A DNA stretch of 64,000 bases from Dryobates pubescens (lineage: Eukaryota > Chordata > Aves > Piciformes > Picidae): the NCBI RefSeq assembly GCF_014839835.1, contig NC_071642.1:11343455-11407454 (forward strand), in the 5' to 3' direction. The notes under the pieces are model-generated. The model had not been told where the DNA came from, ran no database searches, and saw only the letters and a program-made list of their open reading frames with translations. Each line of letters begins with the position of its first letter. The stretch's first letter is position 1. A program made the translations under genes and the position numbers. This document shows, one piece after another, positions 1-12,420 of the stretch.

Positions 1-3000
1 TGGCATCGTGACAGAACTAAATGGGCTCTGGATGCTCGATGCATTTCCTGCAGGGCAACTGGAAACCTTGGCTCCCTGGGCAAAGGAGGCTGTAAAGAGG
101 TAAGAGCCTTTAGGATCAATTTGCAGGGACCGTAAGATTAGTTAGTAAGCAAACTTAGTTTGCACTCTGCCAAGGCTTTCAGCACTCTGCACTCCCCACT
201 GGGAAGGTCCCACACGTGCCCATGGATGCACCCTCCAAGCCCTGAGGAGCCCTGCCACCACAGTGCAGGGCAGGACTCAGCTTGCTGTCTTGGTGCAGCA
301 CCTTTTTTGCTTCCAGAGGAGACTTCTCAGTGCCCTGGACACAGCCACAGCCATGTGCACAGGCACAGGCTCTCTCCTCCTCCCCTCAGCCCTGTCCAAA
401 TATAGAAAGCTGCTCTGTTTTCTAAACGCTCTCCTGCTGCTGCATTCTCTCCCTCCGCCTCCCAAGGCACGTTGGTGAATACCTGCTGCTTTGTTCCTCC
501 TGGAGAGGCTTTTGGGTTGGGTTTTTGGGCTCACTACGTTCTGAAGCTGTAGGTTTAGCATCATCCCTCACGTTTTGCAGCCCCTCCACCAGGAATGGAT
601 GGCTCTGGCTTATTGCTTTCACCCAGTCAGCAACATTTGCTTTGCAAATAGGAAGGGAGCTGGAATTTTGCTGCTGTTTGCAGTGTTGTGGCTCAAAGCA
701 TGATGACATAATTCAGCTGGGAAAGGGGAGGTGGATTCTCAGGTGGTTGTGCCACGCTGAGCAGTCCCTTGGATAGAGAAGGTGTTAAGAACTTCCCTAC
801 ACCCAGGAGGTTGCCCTCTACTCCTCTCAGATTTGGTCTCTCCGATCCAGAGGCAACGTTCTCAGGATCCACCCTGATGGCACTGTGAGAGCTGGAGGTG
901 AGGAGTGCTGGAGAGCTCTAAGTAGGGCAAGGGACCCAGAGATCTGCAGTCCTTGACCCACGCTTGCCTCACACCCCCAGCCACGCTGCACCTCTCCAGG
1001 CCAGCACAGGGAGGGTACGTTCCTGAAGAACCTTGACATACTTAGACAATTAACACAAATTAGCATAATTCAGACTAAACTTCTAATTTTAGCACTCTGT
1101 AAAGCTGCTTTCCTGTGAGCTCAGCTCCAGCTCGCTGTACATCAGCTTCAGCTCACTACAGGCAGCTTCACCCCTTGGGTGCAGGACTGCCACAAGCTTC
1201 CCTTGCTCCTGAGGGCTCCGGCCCCAGTCAGGGCTCATCCCCTGCACACAGCCACTGCCCTTCTCGGGCAGGCACTTGGGCCAAGGGGCTGGGCACCCAG
1301 GAGAGGGCACAGTTGGAAAGGACTTGCTTCCCAAGCAGATTTCTGGAGGCTGCAGGGTTCCAAATGCTGCTCAGCTCATTCCAATACCTCGATCGCCGGT
1401 GTGGTCACCAAGCACTTAGAGACAGCTGAATAATTGAAGAGCAGCAGTGCAGAGCGGCACCAGCTTCCCCCCTCAGAGAGGCCCTGCAGCAGCAGAGGCT
1501 GCTCTGCCCTGCATCCTCACATCCAGATGCCTGTATTCTGCTCATGTTCTCCCTGCCAGCCGCTCCTCCTCCCACCACAGCACTTCCCTCCTGCCTGGAA
1601 ATGTCAGGGAAGGACGCAGACACAGGCTCCGAAGTGCCTTGCTGGCTGAGTACTGTACAAGCTGTTCCTCTCTTACAACTGACTCCAGTGTTTGTGGACA
1701 ACTATTTACTGGGGAAAGGGATGGACATCCCAAGTCAAACACGGTTCAGTATATATTAGCTCACATTATCTGAGAGACTCTTGGCACCACATTTTGCAAA
1801 GGGCAAGGCAGACACTGGCAGGAGACAAAGGTAAACACCAGGGAGGAACTGCTCCTGTAGAAGAGCTCTGATTTTCCTGCCTGGGCCACCTGAGACAGCT
1901 CTTGATCTGGGCCCATTCCTACAGCCCAGAAAGTCCTGAGCCTGCCCAGCACTGAGATCAGTGCCACTTCTGCACTGCCCTTCTCCTTCCTGCACACACA
2001 CACGTGCCAGGCACCATCCTCTGCCGTCCCCCCCTGACACTTAATGCAAATGCTGGGAAGAGAACACCAGTGCTGGGAGGGGGCACAGCTGCTCCCATGA
2101 TAATCAGAGCCTGCTGCACTGCAACCTAACAGAAGAAACGCTGGAGGGTGGCTGTGAGCAGCGGTGAGTGAAATTGGACAGAGCTTAGCCAAAGGTAAGT
2201 TCGAAACAGCCTCTCCTTCCTGCTGACTGCTGACCAGGGAGACACTGAGAGGTGGAGAGGAAGCCTTAGTGGGTTCTGAGAACAGAAAGCCTCCTTAAGG
2301 GCCCCAGACAGCAGCCCAGCACAGCCCTGATGCTTTTCTAGATCCTGGCAGTGCCTCCATTTGTGCAGGGCTCCAGAGGCAGGTCAGATAAACAGCATCA
2401 GAGGAAGGCAGCGTCACACACAGCCCTGTGCTTCCCAGCCCAGCCTCAAGCAACAACTAAATATTTATTAAGCATCTATGAATCAGAGGCCTGAATCTCC
2501 TGACAGTGCAGCCAGCTGACGTAATCCTCCCCAAATCCTGATGGGCCTTGCTTCCCCAACAACCTTGACAGAGCTGGCAGGGTCACAGCTACCTTGTGGG
2601 CACACAGAGCAGCTCCATGTTGGCACAGTGGGCAGAGGTGGGGTGCTGCACCCCTCAGTGCAGCAGAGCACCTGTAAAGAAGCTCAGGCTCTGCCCCAGT
2701 CTGCCAGCAGCTGTGCACCCAGGACACCTCCCCAGCTTCACACATCGGATGTTTACAGCAGAAAAGATTCAGCACTCCACTGCTGCTCTGAGCCCAGCAC
2801 ACACAGAGCCCACAGAATGATTTAAGATGAACTTTTGAGCTGCAGAAGCCTTCTGAAAGCCTCTGTGATGGCTCATGAAGGAGCCCACTGCCACAGCTTT
2901 GTTCTTTGTCTACACTGAGTGCATCCAGGGTGGCAAAAGCCAGGGCTCCCTCCAGTCCCAGAGGCTTTGGCTGCTCCGCTGTCCCATGTCCTTCCTCCCT

Positions 3001-6000
3001 GTCACTGCACAGCAGCAGCACGACCAGGCAGCAGATCCCAGCTTGTTTGCAGAAGTGCCTCAGACACAGAGTGCTGGAGCCCAGGCACCCAGCCCTAGCT
3101 GCCCAGGGCTGCTGCTGGAGCCTGCTTGGAGCTTCCAGTCTCATGGCCTCCCCTAGAGCTGCTCTCACGTGCTCCTCAAGGTGCCTTCTTCAGTGCTGTG
3201 CCACGAGGGTTTAACTTCTCAGGAAGGTGCCTGCATGGTCACTGCTCTTGCAGAGCAAGGGGAGGCAGCAGTTGTGGCTGATGGAACTGACAAAACTTGC
3301 AGTGGCAGCCAGCAGGAGCTGCAGCTGGAGCTGTTGTTGCTCTAGGAGCAGGCAGAGCAAGGAGGCAAAGCAGCTCTGTGCTCCCAGGCTGTGCAGGTGG
3401 CATCAGCCTTTCTCTTGCTGATACCAGCTTGCAGGTTAGATACCAACACAGCCCCCAGCAGCCAGGGAAGCCCTGGGTAGCTGACAGCTGTGTCACCTCT
3501 GGCTGGATCTCCTGCCACTCACTGCAAGAACCCAGGCAGCCCAATCCAGCTGCCGCACCAGGCCAGACCTCCATGGCAGCAGTGCACAACGGTGCTCCAG
3601 GTCCAGGTATCCTGGGGACATTCAGGGCCATCTGCAGCCCAGGTCTGCTGAAATCCTTTGCCCTCATCCTGTCCATCAGTCTCTTCTCTGCAGCCCCCCT
3701 AAATCCAGCACAAGCTGAAGGCTGCTGCTTGGTGACAAGCCTTGGGAAGGATGGCAGACAGCTAAGGGAAGGGCCCCAGTGGCCTCTCCTTGACAGCACT
3801 CCAGCAGCAGTTTCTCACCCCACTTTCTCATGTGCTCATGGCATAACTCTGACAGAGGTGTCTGGATTTTCCCTCTCAGGGACCCTGAGATTGGCCTTAA
3901 GTTCCACCCTGATGCAGCTCACCAGTGACCAGCAGCTGAGGGAGCTCTGCTTGTCACGCAGGCAGCACAGCTCTGCTCACCTCGTGTGACCACTTGGTTG
4001 TCCTACTAAGAATCATAGAATTCTCTCCTGCTCTCCAGTCTAACCAGCTCAAAGCCATTGCCCTGAGTCCTGTCACTTGCCACATGCCCACTTACCTGCC
4101 TCCTCACACTCTTCTGCCCCTCCTCCCCCCTGACTGGATATTTGGCTGCATTTGGTACCACAATAAGCACACTTCGATAGGAAGAATTCTTTTCATCCCA
4201 GTATTGACTTGGTTTTATTTGTTAGTCTCAGTCAAAGCTTGCCAGCTCAGAAGGCACTGCAGGCACCAAGCAACCTGACCTGGGGGCACTTGGGGCCTGC
4301 ATGCAGCAAGCAGCTGCCATTGGAGGAGGCGGCAGCTGGCAGCCCCCACACCCAACTTCCTAGCTCCTGTTTGCAGACCTCGCATCTGTCCTGAACATGC
4401 TCACTGAGCTCCCCTTGAGCCGCTCTGGACACTGGCTTGGCACTAAGCAAGCAAGCATCCTTAGACCCAGCTTTGGCCCTGAGAGGAACAGGAGGGTGAG
4501 CAGGGGCTTTGCCCACCCTGGGCATTGCCATGGAGCCAAGAGGCAGGCAGGAGTCCCTTGCCAGCACGTCCCCACCACTCAGGAGGGGATAGCTGAAGAT
4601 CAGCTCCTGCTCAGCTCACCACAGCCCTGCTGATTTCTGCAAGGACACCTTGCTCTGTGCTCCCCATGCTGTGCCAATCCCAAATGTACACCACAACAAC
4701 TCCTTGCTTGCAGCACAGTCTGTCTTGGCAGCAAGTGCAACTCAAGCCTCTCACAAGGAGCTGGGGAGAAGGTGCCCTCTCTAGCACCTTCCACATGAAG
4801 CCCAGACACTGTGCAGGTATGCCCCAGCCCATCACCCAGACACAAGTACACTCTGCTTCTGGGAGGAGAGGAGGTGGTGTTGCAGAAGGGAAGAGGATGG
4901 CTTTCACAGACTCAGGGAGTAAGCCTGCCCCAGAAACAGGGATGAATGAAATCTAGGAACTCCAGTGTCCATGACTAGCCCAGACAGCCTGAAGCAGCTG
5001 TTTGGCAGGAAGATTGAAAGCCTGAGGACTGCTTAGTGGTGCCTGCCCCCAGCACCTCAGCAAAACTCTTCTTCAGACTCTTGGGGCACAACTATTGAAA
5101 TGCTCCAAGCAGCAGAGCTCTGCTGTGAGGCTCTTGCTCAGAGGGGGCACATGGAAGTCCTCCAAGTCTTTTGCTAAAGGCAGAGGATAAGGCCACCTAA
5201 GACATCTCTGTATTGCAACCTCCTCTCACAAACATCCTTCACTATCCTTGGTTTCACCTCTCCCCTCTCTGCCTCTGCATTGGTGCATGGCACACACACC
5301 ACCCTGCCCTGCTGGGAGAAGAACATTCAGCTCAAGAGGTCTTCAAGGGCCAGGAAGCAACCTTAGCAGCACACCTGGCCTGCAGGAAGCTGGCAGCAAA
5401 GGAAAACCTGCCAGCAGTGACTTTCCAGAGAAGAAATACAGCTTGGAACAGTTGGAGGACCCAAGGCTGCAGCAGGCTGGGGCCAGCAGAGGTGAAAGAC
5501 ATCTGCAGCTCCCCCTGCTCCAGCCCCCAGACTCACCTGCTGCCAGCAGCACCATGCCTTTGCTGGGGGGGGGGGGTCACAAATGTCTGCTGCCCCGAGC
5601 AGCAGCAGAGCTCACAGCCCCCTGCTCTGAAGTGCTTTCTCTGCCAGTGGTCTGCTCCCACTGCCCCCTGGTCTCGGTGCTCTGGCAGGGATCCAGCAGG
5701 GCACGAGGGGGACACCAGAACTGCTCCTTCACTGGAGAAAGGATGAGGGGGCTCCTGCCCCCCTGCTCTGCAGACACAGAGCAACTCTGGGGAACTGCAT
5801 GAAGCCAGAAGTCAGCAATTGAGTCTTAGAGATCCAATCTGCTACTCCAGCTGCCTCGACAAGCCCCTCACTCCCTTTCCCCCTTCTCATGGCTTTCTTA
5901 CATCCCTGTCCCTAAGCTGTCAGGGCAAACGGAAGGCTTCTGGCCCTAAAAGTTGTCCTCTGCTCGGCAGACTGTTTGTTGTGCTGACTGCACATAGCCT

Positions 6001-6116
6001 GGCACAGGGAGCAGACTGCCCCTCTGCCATCTCCCCCCACCCCCAACACGCAAGCAGCCCCCACTGCCAGCAGCACAGGCACCTGGGCAGGGGCCGCTCG
6101 CCCCAGCGCCACTGAC
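1..6116. other. ANK1 intron (5' part), no exon recognised
   Basis: This is the intron following the ANK1 alternative first exon on the minus strand; later ANK1 exons lie beyond the left edge. I see no further ANK1 coding exon. The erythroid first exon, whose peptide begins MPYSVGF in mammals, was not noticed here. The DNA is fairly GC-rich with scattered purine or pyrimidine runs, including a run of ten G near 5567-5576. Two long open frames (2476-3168 minus and 3297-3989 plus) have no recognisable protein content and are judged chance frames. A short CR1 piece is listed separately. Confidence 0.6.
4009..4085 (-). mobile_element. CR1 LINE fragment (short)
   Basis: The stretch starts with the inverted CR1 tail (aatcatagaattc) and continues into words typical of CR1 3' ends, such as the inverted equivalent of 'ccctgagtcctgtcac'. 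It is short and diverged, lying in the ANK1 intron. Confidence 0.5.
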
Positions 6117-6242
6117 CTTCTTCTTCCGGTCCCGAGAGCGGTTCCTGCGCTTGCGGTTGGATTCCTCCTTCTCCTTCTGCTCCTGCAGAGCCTGAGCCTC
6201 AATATCTTTGATTTTCTTCAGCTGCTTCGCTGCTTGAGCCAT
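6117..6242 (-). CDS. ANK1: ANK1 alternative (non-erythroid) first coding exon, partial gene
   Basis: This exon encodes 42 residues beginning MAQAAKQLKKIKDIEAQ and ending in a basic run (RKRRNRSRDRKKK). It matches the alternative amino terminus of ankyrin-1, used in place of the erythroid MPYSVGF start. It ends in frame on AAG followed by a consensus donor (AAG|GTCAGT, donor at 6116-6115), phase 0. The ankyrin repeats that should follow are off the left edge. Ankyrin-1 links integral membrane proteins to spectrin; the lysine/arginine-rich leader precedes the first ankyrin repeat and is shared in style with the ANK3 start. The location upstream of KAT6A in the same orientation matches mammalian and chicken gene order. 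The open frame runs on past the donor, but that part is intron. Confidence 0.88.
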
Positions 6243-7100
6243 GGCTGGTCAGGCTGCAGTCCCCTCCTGAGCTCACCTGCGCTTCCCACGCAGCACCCTC
6301 CAGCTCCCGGCCAAGTCCCTTCCCCTTGCTCAGACGCTGCCGACCCAGGTGAGTGTGAAAGCAGCAACGAGAGGAAAGCAGAAAGCAGTCAGCAAGCCCC
6401 CCAAGGGCAGCCGGTGTCTCCAGCTAGCTGCTAGATGGAGCCTGGGACACCTTTATCAAGCATCAATAATCCTAAATCCAGCTGTTCCAGAGGTTCCATG
6501 CACCATTGCAGCAGCCCCGGACCGCACTGGCACATCCTGCAGAGCCCTTTGTGGGACAGGACACCCGGCTGGTGCTGCGCTCTCTCCCTGCCAGCCTCTC
6601 CTGCAGTGGGAGATGAGACGCAGGCAGTCAGCCACAGGAAGGAAAATAACTCTCAGCAATTAATGCGTGATGAGGCTGGAGCGGCCGCGAAGGCAAAGGC
6701 TGCTGCTCTCCATCCCGACCCTCTCTGTAGCAGTGCACAGCCCCCAGAAAGCTGCCCGTAGTCAGGCAGCGGCTTCACCACTGCAGTGCTGCTGAGGCAG
6801 GCAGAGCTCTCAGCCTCTCCGGTTCCCTTCCTCTCAGTCACTCTCCGTGCGGCAGCCCCATCGCTCGCTGCCTCTCCGGGTTAGGATTCCAGCTCCCTTC
6901 CCGGGGAGCAGGAGGGAATGGCTGCCTCGGCTGGGGGCAGGCAGCCTCTCTGCTCAGCAAACAGCCTCTGCTGCGAGGGATGTGCCAGGGACGGGAGCAA
7001 AGTGCAGCTCAGCAGCATCCTTTAAAGTGCAGCTCAGCAGCATCCCTTCCTCCTCGCAGCTCTCCACCGAGTGAGCTGCAAGGGGAGGGGAGGGATCTCA
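6243..7100 (-). promoter_or_regulatory. ANK1: Probable ANK1 alternative promoter and 5' UTR region
   Basis: The sequence upstream of the ANK1 start codon is moderately CpG-containing (for example the NotI-type GCGGCCGC near 6681) and has no large open frame of its own. The transcription start cannot be placed. A 22-base unit (aaagtgcagctcagcagcatcc) is duplicated at 6999-7020 and 7024-7045 with a 3-base spacer; it contains E-box-like and AGCAGC words. The regulatory role is inferred from position only. Confidence 0.4.
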
Positions 7101-8289
7101 GCTGTGAATGGGAGACAGAAACCAAGGGCTCAGTTTGCTCTTTGACTGCTCAGCATCAGAGAAGTACAACCACAGCCACCAGCTCCAGCCCACCCAGGTA
7201 CCACCAGGGCTCAGGTCCTCTCTGAGGACACCCAGCCAAGGCTCCTGGAGAGTCAGCCACCCCTTCCCCACAAACATCCTCATATTTCACCTGCAGCTGC
7301 CTCCCAAAAGCACAGGGAGGCAATTCCATGCTGGAGGCCAGGGGTCAGGCCTGGAGCTGTGACTTTGGTTTCCGTACCTGGCACCAGAGTGTGAGTGGGC
7401 CAGGATAAAACTGGGGTGGACTCTCTGGTGGTGACCACAAGAAGACCTGCAGCAAAGCCAGCTTTACTTTTCAGGTGGTTGTGAGCAGCCCCTGCCTTTT
7501 CCAGATCAATTCCTGAACCCCAGAACAAACCCTGTCCCCTCTGTGCAAACCCAGGGGCAAAGCACTGGGAAAAAAGATCTGCCCAGGTGGAAGCCTTGCA
7601 CACATTGCACTGTCCTGGCACAGTCCTCCCAGCTCTAGACAGGGTTCCTTTTGTGTCCCCAGATGGTGAAGCAGGGCCTGATGTGCATTTCACATCAACT
7701 GCTGGGCAGTCACAGGTTATTCAGACAGAGAGGACCCCAGGATGCCTTTGGCCCTCTTGTCCACAAGGCACATTGCTGGCTGGTGCTCACCCTGTTGTCC
7801 CCCAGGAGCAGAGGTCACTCTTCCATCTGAGTTGAGTTTTCCTCCATTTCTTTCCCTTTTGACATTCCTCCAACTCCTTTGCTTCCCCCACAGACAAGGC
7901 AGGGTGCTTAAACCAGGCACAAGACTGGCACAGGACAGCATTTAAAAGAATATGGTCACTGGGAATGGAGAGGAGGTCCCAGCAAACAGTGAGGAAGAGG
8001 AAATCTTCTCGTTTTGCAAGGACAGCTTTGGTTCTGAGCAGTGCACCCACATGGAGACACTCAAGTCTAGATACAGCTGCAGCTCTTTATATAGCAATGT
8101 CCTAGGAACACCCAAGGGAAACAACTTGCAACACTCAATAGAAGCCGAATGCTGAAGGGCTTCACAGATGGGGAGTGCCAGGAGCAGGGCTGCACTCAGC
8201 CCCCAGGCTGTGCCTCTTCCACAGGAGCCCTTTGCAGAGCAAATGAGGCAGGGGTCAAACAAAAAAATGACCTGTGGTCAGCAACAGGG

Positions 8290-8562
8290 ACACAGGGGAC
8301 AGAGGAGAGGAAGTGGCCTGGAGCTGTGCCAGGGCAGAGTTGGGTTGGAGATAAAGAAAAATGTCTTTGTTGAAGGTGAGGTCAGGGACTGGCACAGGCT
8401 GCCCAGGGAGGTGGTGGAGTCCTCATCCCTGGAGGTGTCCCAGAAACCTGTGGCCATGGCACTTGGGACCATGGTTTGGTGGCCATGGTGGTGCTGGGTT
8501 GATGGTTGGGCTGGATGATCCTAGAGGCCTTTTCCAACTAAGGCAATTCTAAGGTTCTGTGA
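8290..8562 (+). mobile_element. CR1 LINE 3' end
   Basis: This is a plus-oriented CR1 3' end. It has the conserved run from 'ggctgcccagggaggtggtggag' through 'ccatggtggtgctgggttgatg' to 'ggatgatcctagaggccttttcc', then the terminal 'ggcaattctaaggttctgtga' tail. It is 5' truncated, as is usual for CR1. Confidence 0.9.
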
Positions 8563-9800
8563 CTTCAGGCAGCCCCAAGTTCAGACTGTGTCTGTAAATC
8601 AGAGGCACTATTGATCTGATACCCTCCAGGTACACCCTGCAGGGCACTGGAGGCATCATCTGCCATGCCCAGAGAGGGAGGGTGCCCTGCTTCTAGCAGT
8701 GCAGCTGAGAGGGAGACCTCTGCTTTGCCAAGGTCAGGAATGTCTCCCTGTTCAAGCCAATTTTCCTCACCACTGTATCCAGAGAAATTTTGTGTTCCTC
8801 AGAGCCTGACTACAGCCCAGTGACCACAGCTGCAGGTGCACTGTCAGAGCCCCCAGACAGTGTCACCCCCTGACACCACCCTCCTCTCTCTGCCCTCCTC
8901 CTGTACCGACATTTGCTGCTTGGCCTCAGCAAGCCCTGCACAGTATTTGTGCTGAAGGTTCTTGAGGACAGTGGTCATGTTTCCCAGCAGCCCAGAATGC
9001 TCACAGCTGGATACAGAGATGATCAAGGGTGTCTAAAGGCACTGTTCCTCCACTGTCTCCCTTTGTCCCCACTCTTTTAAGCATCACCTGCTGACCCCTT
9101 GCTGTACCTGCCCGGGCAGTTCTGAACGCTTCCTGGGGACAGAGCTCTGGGGTTTGCTTTGATCCTAAGAGCATGCTCAGTGCCAAAGGAGGACAAGGAC
9201 ACTCCTAAAGCAACTGCAGTCTTGCCTCCTTCAGATTGCAGAAGGTTTGTATCAGAAGGCAACACAAAGCATTTGAACCTGCTGCTCTGGAGAACATCTC
9301 CTGCCAGCAGACCTGCCTGAAGCCCTGGGTCAGGAAATCTGCTGTGCAGCACAGTTCAGTTCTTCCTATGTGACACCCTTTGGCCTTCCCCCTCAAGATC
9401 CAGGGAGGCTCTCACCCCTCTGAACCTCTCGATCCAGAGCTATTGTCCTGGTACAGCCCCAGCTGCTAGCAGCTGAAGCTATATTTAGCTCTGAAACTGG
9501 AGGGGGAGTGCTGTGCCTAGTCAATGGTTTTTGAAGTCATTGGTGGTTGGTTTTGAAACATCTGCCCTGAATTCTGACAGCTTGATTTAGAAGTCTGAGC
9601 TAGCTGGAATTAGGTATCTCTGCCATACACATAAGATTGGCCTCAGCAGGAGCTTACAATCAAGATATTCTAAGCTAGGAAGCATTTGGCCTGCAATTGA
9701 TACCAAGTTTTTGTGCTCTGTAATTGTGTGGTTGGTAGAGAGAGGCCCTGAGAGCTGCTGTGCATGAAGAACAGCTCAGCTGCTTCACCATCCTTGCTGT

Positions 9801-10185
9801 TCATGGAATTGTCTGGGTTGGAAAAGACCTCTGAGATCACCCAGTCCAAGCAGCAACCCAGCACCACCATGGCCACTAAACCATGGCCCCAAATGCCATG
9901 GCCACAGGTTTCTGGAATACCTCCAGGGCTGGGGACTCCACCACCTCCCTGGGCAGCCTGTGCCAGTCCCTGACCACTCTGGCAGCAAAGATATTTTTCT
10001 TCAGCTCCAACCTAACCCTCCCCTGGCACAATTTCAGGCCATTTCCTCTCATTCTATAACCTGAGAAGAGTCCAACCCCCAGCTCACTGCAGGGAGCTGT
10101 AGAGAGCAATGAAGTCTCCCTTCAGCCTCCTCTTCTCCAGACTAAGCAACCCCAGGTCCCTCAAGAAGCACTCAGGTCAGGACAA
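9801..10185 (-). mobile_element. CR1 LINE 3' end
   Basis: This is an inverted CR1 copy of the same subfamily as the one at 8290 and the one at 40045. It starts at the tail (tcatggaattgtctgggttgg), passes 'cagcaccaccatggccac' and ends in the more 5' 'agcctcctcttctccagac' segment. Confidence 0.9.
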
Positions 10186-11154
10186 GTGGCAAATGGGTTC
10201 TGCAGTAATTTCACTTCCCTCACCACATAATTTTTATTCTCCTGCAGTATTTTTTCTCCTCTTTGGAGAAGTTGTTTGGGAAGTGTCTGGAACAGCTGAT
10301 GTGTCATAGCTTGGTGCTGCTGGGTGACAGAATGGCAGCACCCAGACCTCCTCCTGCAGCTCAAAGCTACAGTGTGCATGGGAGCAGCCAACAGGAGAGG
10401 AGCTTTCCTGGAACCTTAGTTATTTGTCACAGAGGGCCACTCTGAGGACCTTTCCCTTGAAAACAGATTGCTTGTACTGTGACAACTCCCTGGTGCCTCC
10501 AGCCCAGACTGGGATTCTGGCATGTGAGGCCCATAGCAAACACCCTGGTAACAGAGCCCCTGTCACAAAGAGTTCACAGGGTAGAGCATTTGGCAGGGGA
10601 CAACAAATAGATCCTGACAGGGAAGCCCACAGCGAAATCACCACACCAGATGGACAAGGTCAGGATGTGCCAGTTCCACACACAGGGCTGGCCTCAGGCC
10701 TCAGCCTCCTGCAAGGGAAGGCTCCAGCGGGAAGCACAGCAACAGATTCCTGCCCCTGTCTGCAAGGTGCTGCAGCTGCCTCAAGAGACTGAGCAGGCAG
10801 CTGAAGGCCTGCCCTGCTGGAGGTGCTTGGGGAAGTCGGTCTCTGGTAGGGGCAAAAGGATTTTGCATTCAAAGCTCAACCTCAGGCAGCTATTTTTAGG
10901 TGAATTATTCTGGCTGACAAGCTGTGAAGATAAAAGATGCTGCAGGCCCCACCTTAGCTGCTGTAAACTTTGTCTGCCTCAGACTATCTGCATTCCTCTG
11001 GCTGCAGAGTTAGGATCTCAGTGAGGAGCTCTCCCTGAGTTGGGAACCTAATTAAGATGGTTTTGTTCTTTTTAGCATTTTCTTACTTATCTCACTGATG
11101 AGCTTTCAGAGCTGTCAGATCCCTTTAAGATCATCCTTTCAGTTATCCCCTACA

Positions 11155-11535
11155 CCACTCTCCCAGCTCTGAAGTCTCCCTGAAGCCTTCTCTTCCCCAG
11201 GCTGAACAGCCCCAACTCTCTCAGCCTGTCCCCACAGCAGAGGTGCTCCAGCTCTCTGATCTTTTCCTCTTCTGGACCCTCTCCAGCAGGTCCAGGTCCT
11301 TCTTGTGTTGAGGGTCCCACAGCTGACACAGCACTGCAGGCGACGTCTCCCCAGAGCAGAGTAGAGGGGCAGGATCCCCTCTCTCCATCTCTGGCCATGC
11401 TGCTTTGGATGCATCCCAGGCTGCCATTGAGCTTGTGGGCTGCAAGTGTGCTTTGTCGGCTCTCCAGCTTCTCGTGCACCAACTGCTCCAAGTCCTGTTC
11501 TGCAGCGCTGGTCCTGCAGAAGGACCTCGAGGTCC
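11155..11535 (-). mobile_element. CR1 LINE fragment lacking the 3' tail
   Basis: This is an inverted CR1 segment, recognised from 'ccaggctgaacagccccaac', 'tctctcagcctgtcc', 'gcagagtagaggggcaggat' and 'gggctgcaagtgtg'. It extends further into the element's 5' direction than the other copies here and lacks the terminal tail. Confidence 0.85.
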
Positions 11536-11639
11536 CTGTGCTTTGTTTACCACGGCACGCAAGCACAGTTTGCTCACTTGAAGACATGCCCCTGGCAGCA
11601 CATCTGCGGAGAAGCCTCTGGAAGGTTCCTGTGGCCCCT

Positions 11640-11880
11640 CAGCCCCGCCCGTCCTCGCTTTGCCCTCCGGCGCTGGAGGCAGCGGCACAGCAGCGGCACA
11701 GCAGCGGCCGGGGGCAGCCGGTGGCGCCTGCCGGGAGCTGCGGGGGGAAGCGGGCGCTCGCCTGGAGCTCGGCTGCCCTCTAGCGTTGCGGGAGCGGCTG
11801 TGCAGGCAGCTTGCCTGCGGCTCGCTTCTGCTTCTCCTGGCCCAAGAGCTAATGATACTAGCAAGATGAGAGCAGGTGAA
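11640..11880. other. GC-rich island between CR1 copies
   Basis: A short CpG-rich stretch holding CGGC and GCCG words and repeated 'agcggcacagc' units near 11683-11706. It does not encode a recognisable protein. It may be a small CpG island or a GC-rich remnant; no transcript is supported. Confidence 0.35.
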
Positions 11881-11885
11881 GCTTA

Positions 11886-12215
11886 GAATGCAGCGGGTTG
11901 GAAGGGACCCTCAGAGCATTTTGTCCAACGCCCCTGCACGCAGCAGGGACGCCTTCAACTAGAGCAGAGAGCTCAGGGCCCCATCACATTTGACCTGGAA
12001 TGGCTCCAGGGCTGAAGCCTCTACCCCCTCCCTGGGCAACCTGGGCCAGGGTCTCACCCTCCTCAGTGTCCAAAGATTTCTGGCCCGGCTCCCTGGCAAG
12101 CTGCAGCTCCAAACGGCCCAGGGGAGGGGACTCCACTGCTTCCCTGGGAGGTGATTCCAGTGTCTGACTGTGCTCATGGAGAAACATTTTCTCCGGTGGG
12201 CCAAGGGGAATCATT
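11886..12215 (-). mobile_element. CR1 LINE 3' end
   Basis: This is an inverted CR1 3' end that starts near 'gcgggttggaagggaccc'. It then has the paired 'ccctgggcaacctgggccag' and 'gggaggtgattccagtgtctg' words. The same subfamily recurs at 24187-24455. Confidence 0.85.
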
Positions 12216-12345
12216 CATAGGCGGCCAGGTTGGAAGGGCCCTCCAGGGTCACCCCAATCCAACCCTCCAAAGGAGCTGCTCCAGGAGCCTGGCAAGCTGG
12301 GCCTTGCAACCCTCTGCTGGGAACGGCTCCGAGGGAAGAAGAAAC
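12216..12345 (-). mobile_element. CR1 LINE fragment
   Basis: A second inverted CR1 piece abuts the previous one (aggttggaagggccctccag, then a 'caatccaaccctcc' word). It ends about 50 bases beyond the inferred KAT6A cleavage site. Confidence 0.75.
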
Positions 12346-12414
12346 CCCACCCAAGCCCACCGATAAAAAAAAACCTGCACCTGCACAACTGGCATCCAAA
12401 ATGGCTCAACATAA

Positions 12415-12420
12415 TTTATT
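12415..12420 (-). promoter_or_regulatory. KAT6A: KAT6A distal poly(A) signal (AATAAA)
   Basis: The plus-strand TTTATT reads AATAAA in the KAT6A mRNA and is followed by a TTATGTTG-type downstream stretch. It lies about 3 kb past the stop codon, near the length of mammalian KAT6A 3' UTRs. CR1 insertions start immediately beyond, so it is the best candidate gene end. Confidence 0.6.

Larger units (their letters stand above)
7100..11130. other. ANK1/KAT6A intergenic DNA
   Basis: No gene is recognised here. Apart from two CR1 copies listed separately, the sequence is ordinary single-copy-looking DNA with only short open frames. Confidence 0.5.

Noticed and set aside
1-104. Exon-like stretch ending AAGAG|GTAAGA with an internal CTGCAG
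   Set aside because: It is on the plus strand inside a minus-strand ANK1 intron, the peptide is not recognised, and the left context is outside the window.
2476-3989. Two 230-codon open frames (2476-3168 minus, 3297-3989 plus) in the ANK1 intron
   Set aside because: Peptides are rich in Ser, Cys, Gln, Leu and Pro without domain-like pattern, similar to other chance frames in this GC-rich DNA, and overlapping frames occur on the opposite strand.
11150-11688. 145-155 codon minus-strand frames near 11.2-11.7 kb that could look like a gene
   Set aside because: Much of the frame is CR1 internal sequence in inverted orientation plus a GC-rich stretch; no host protein is recognised.
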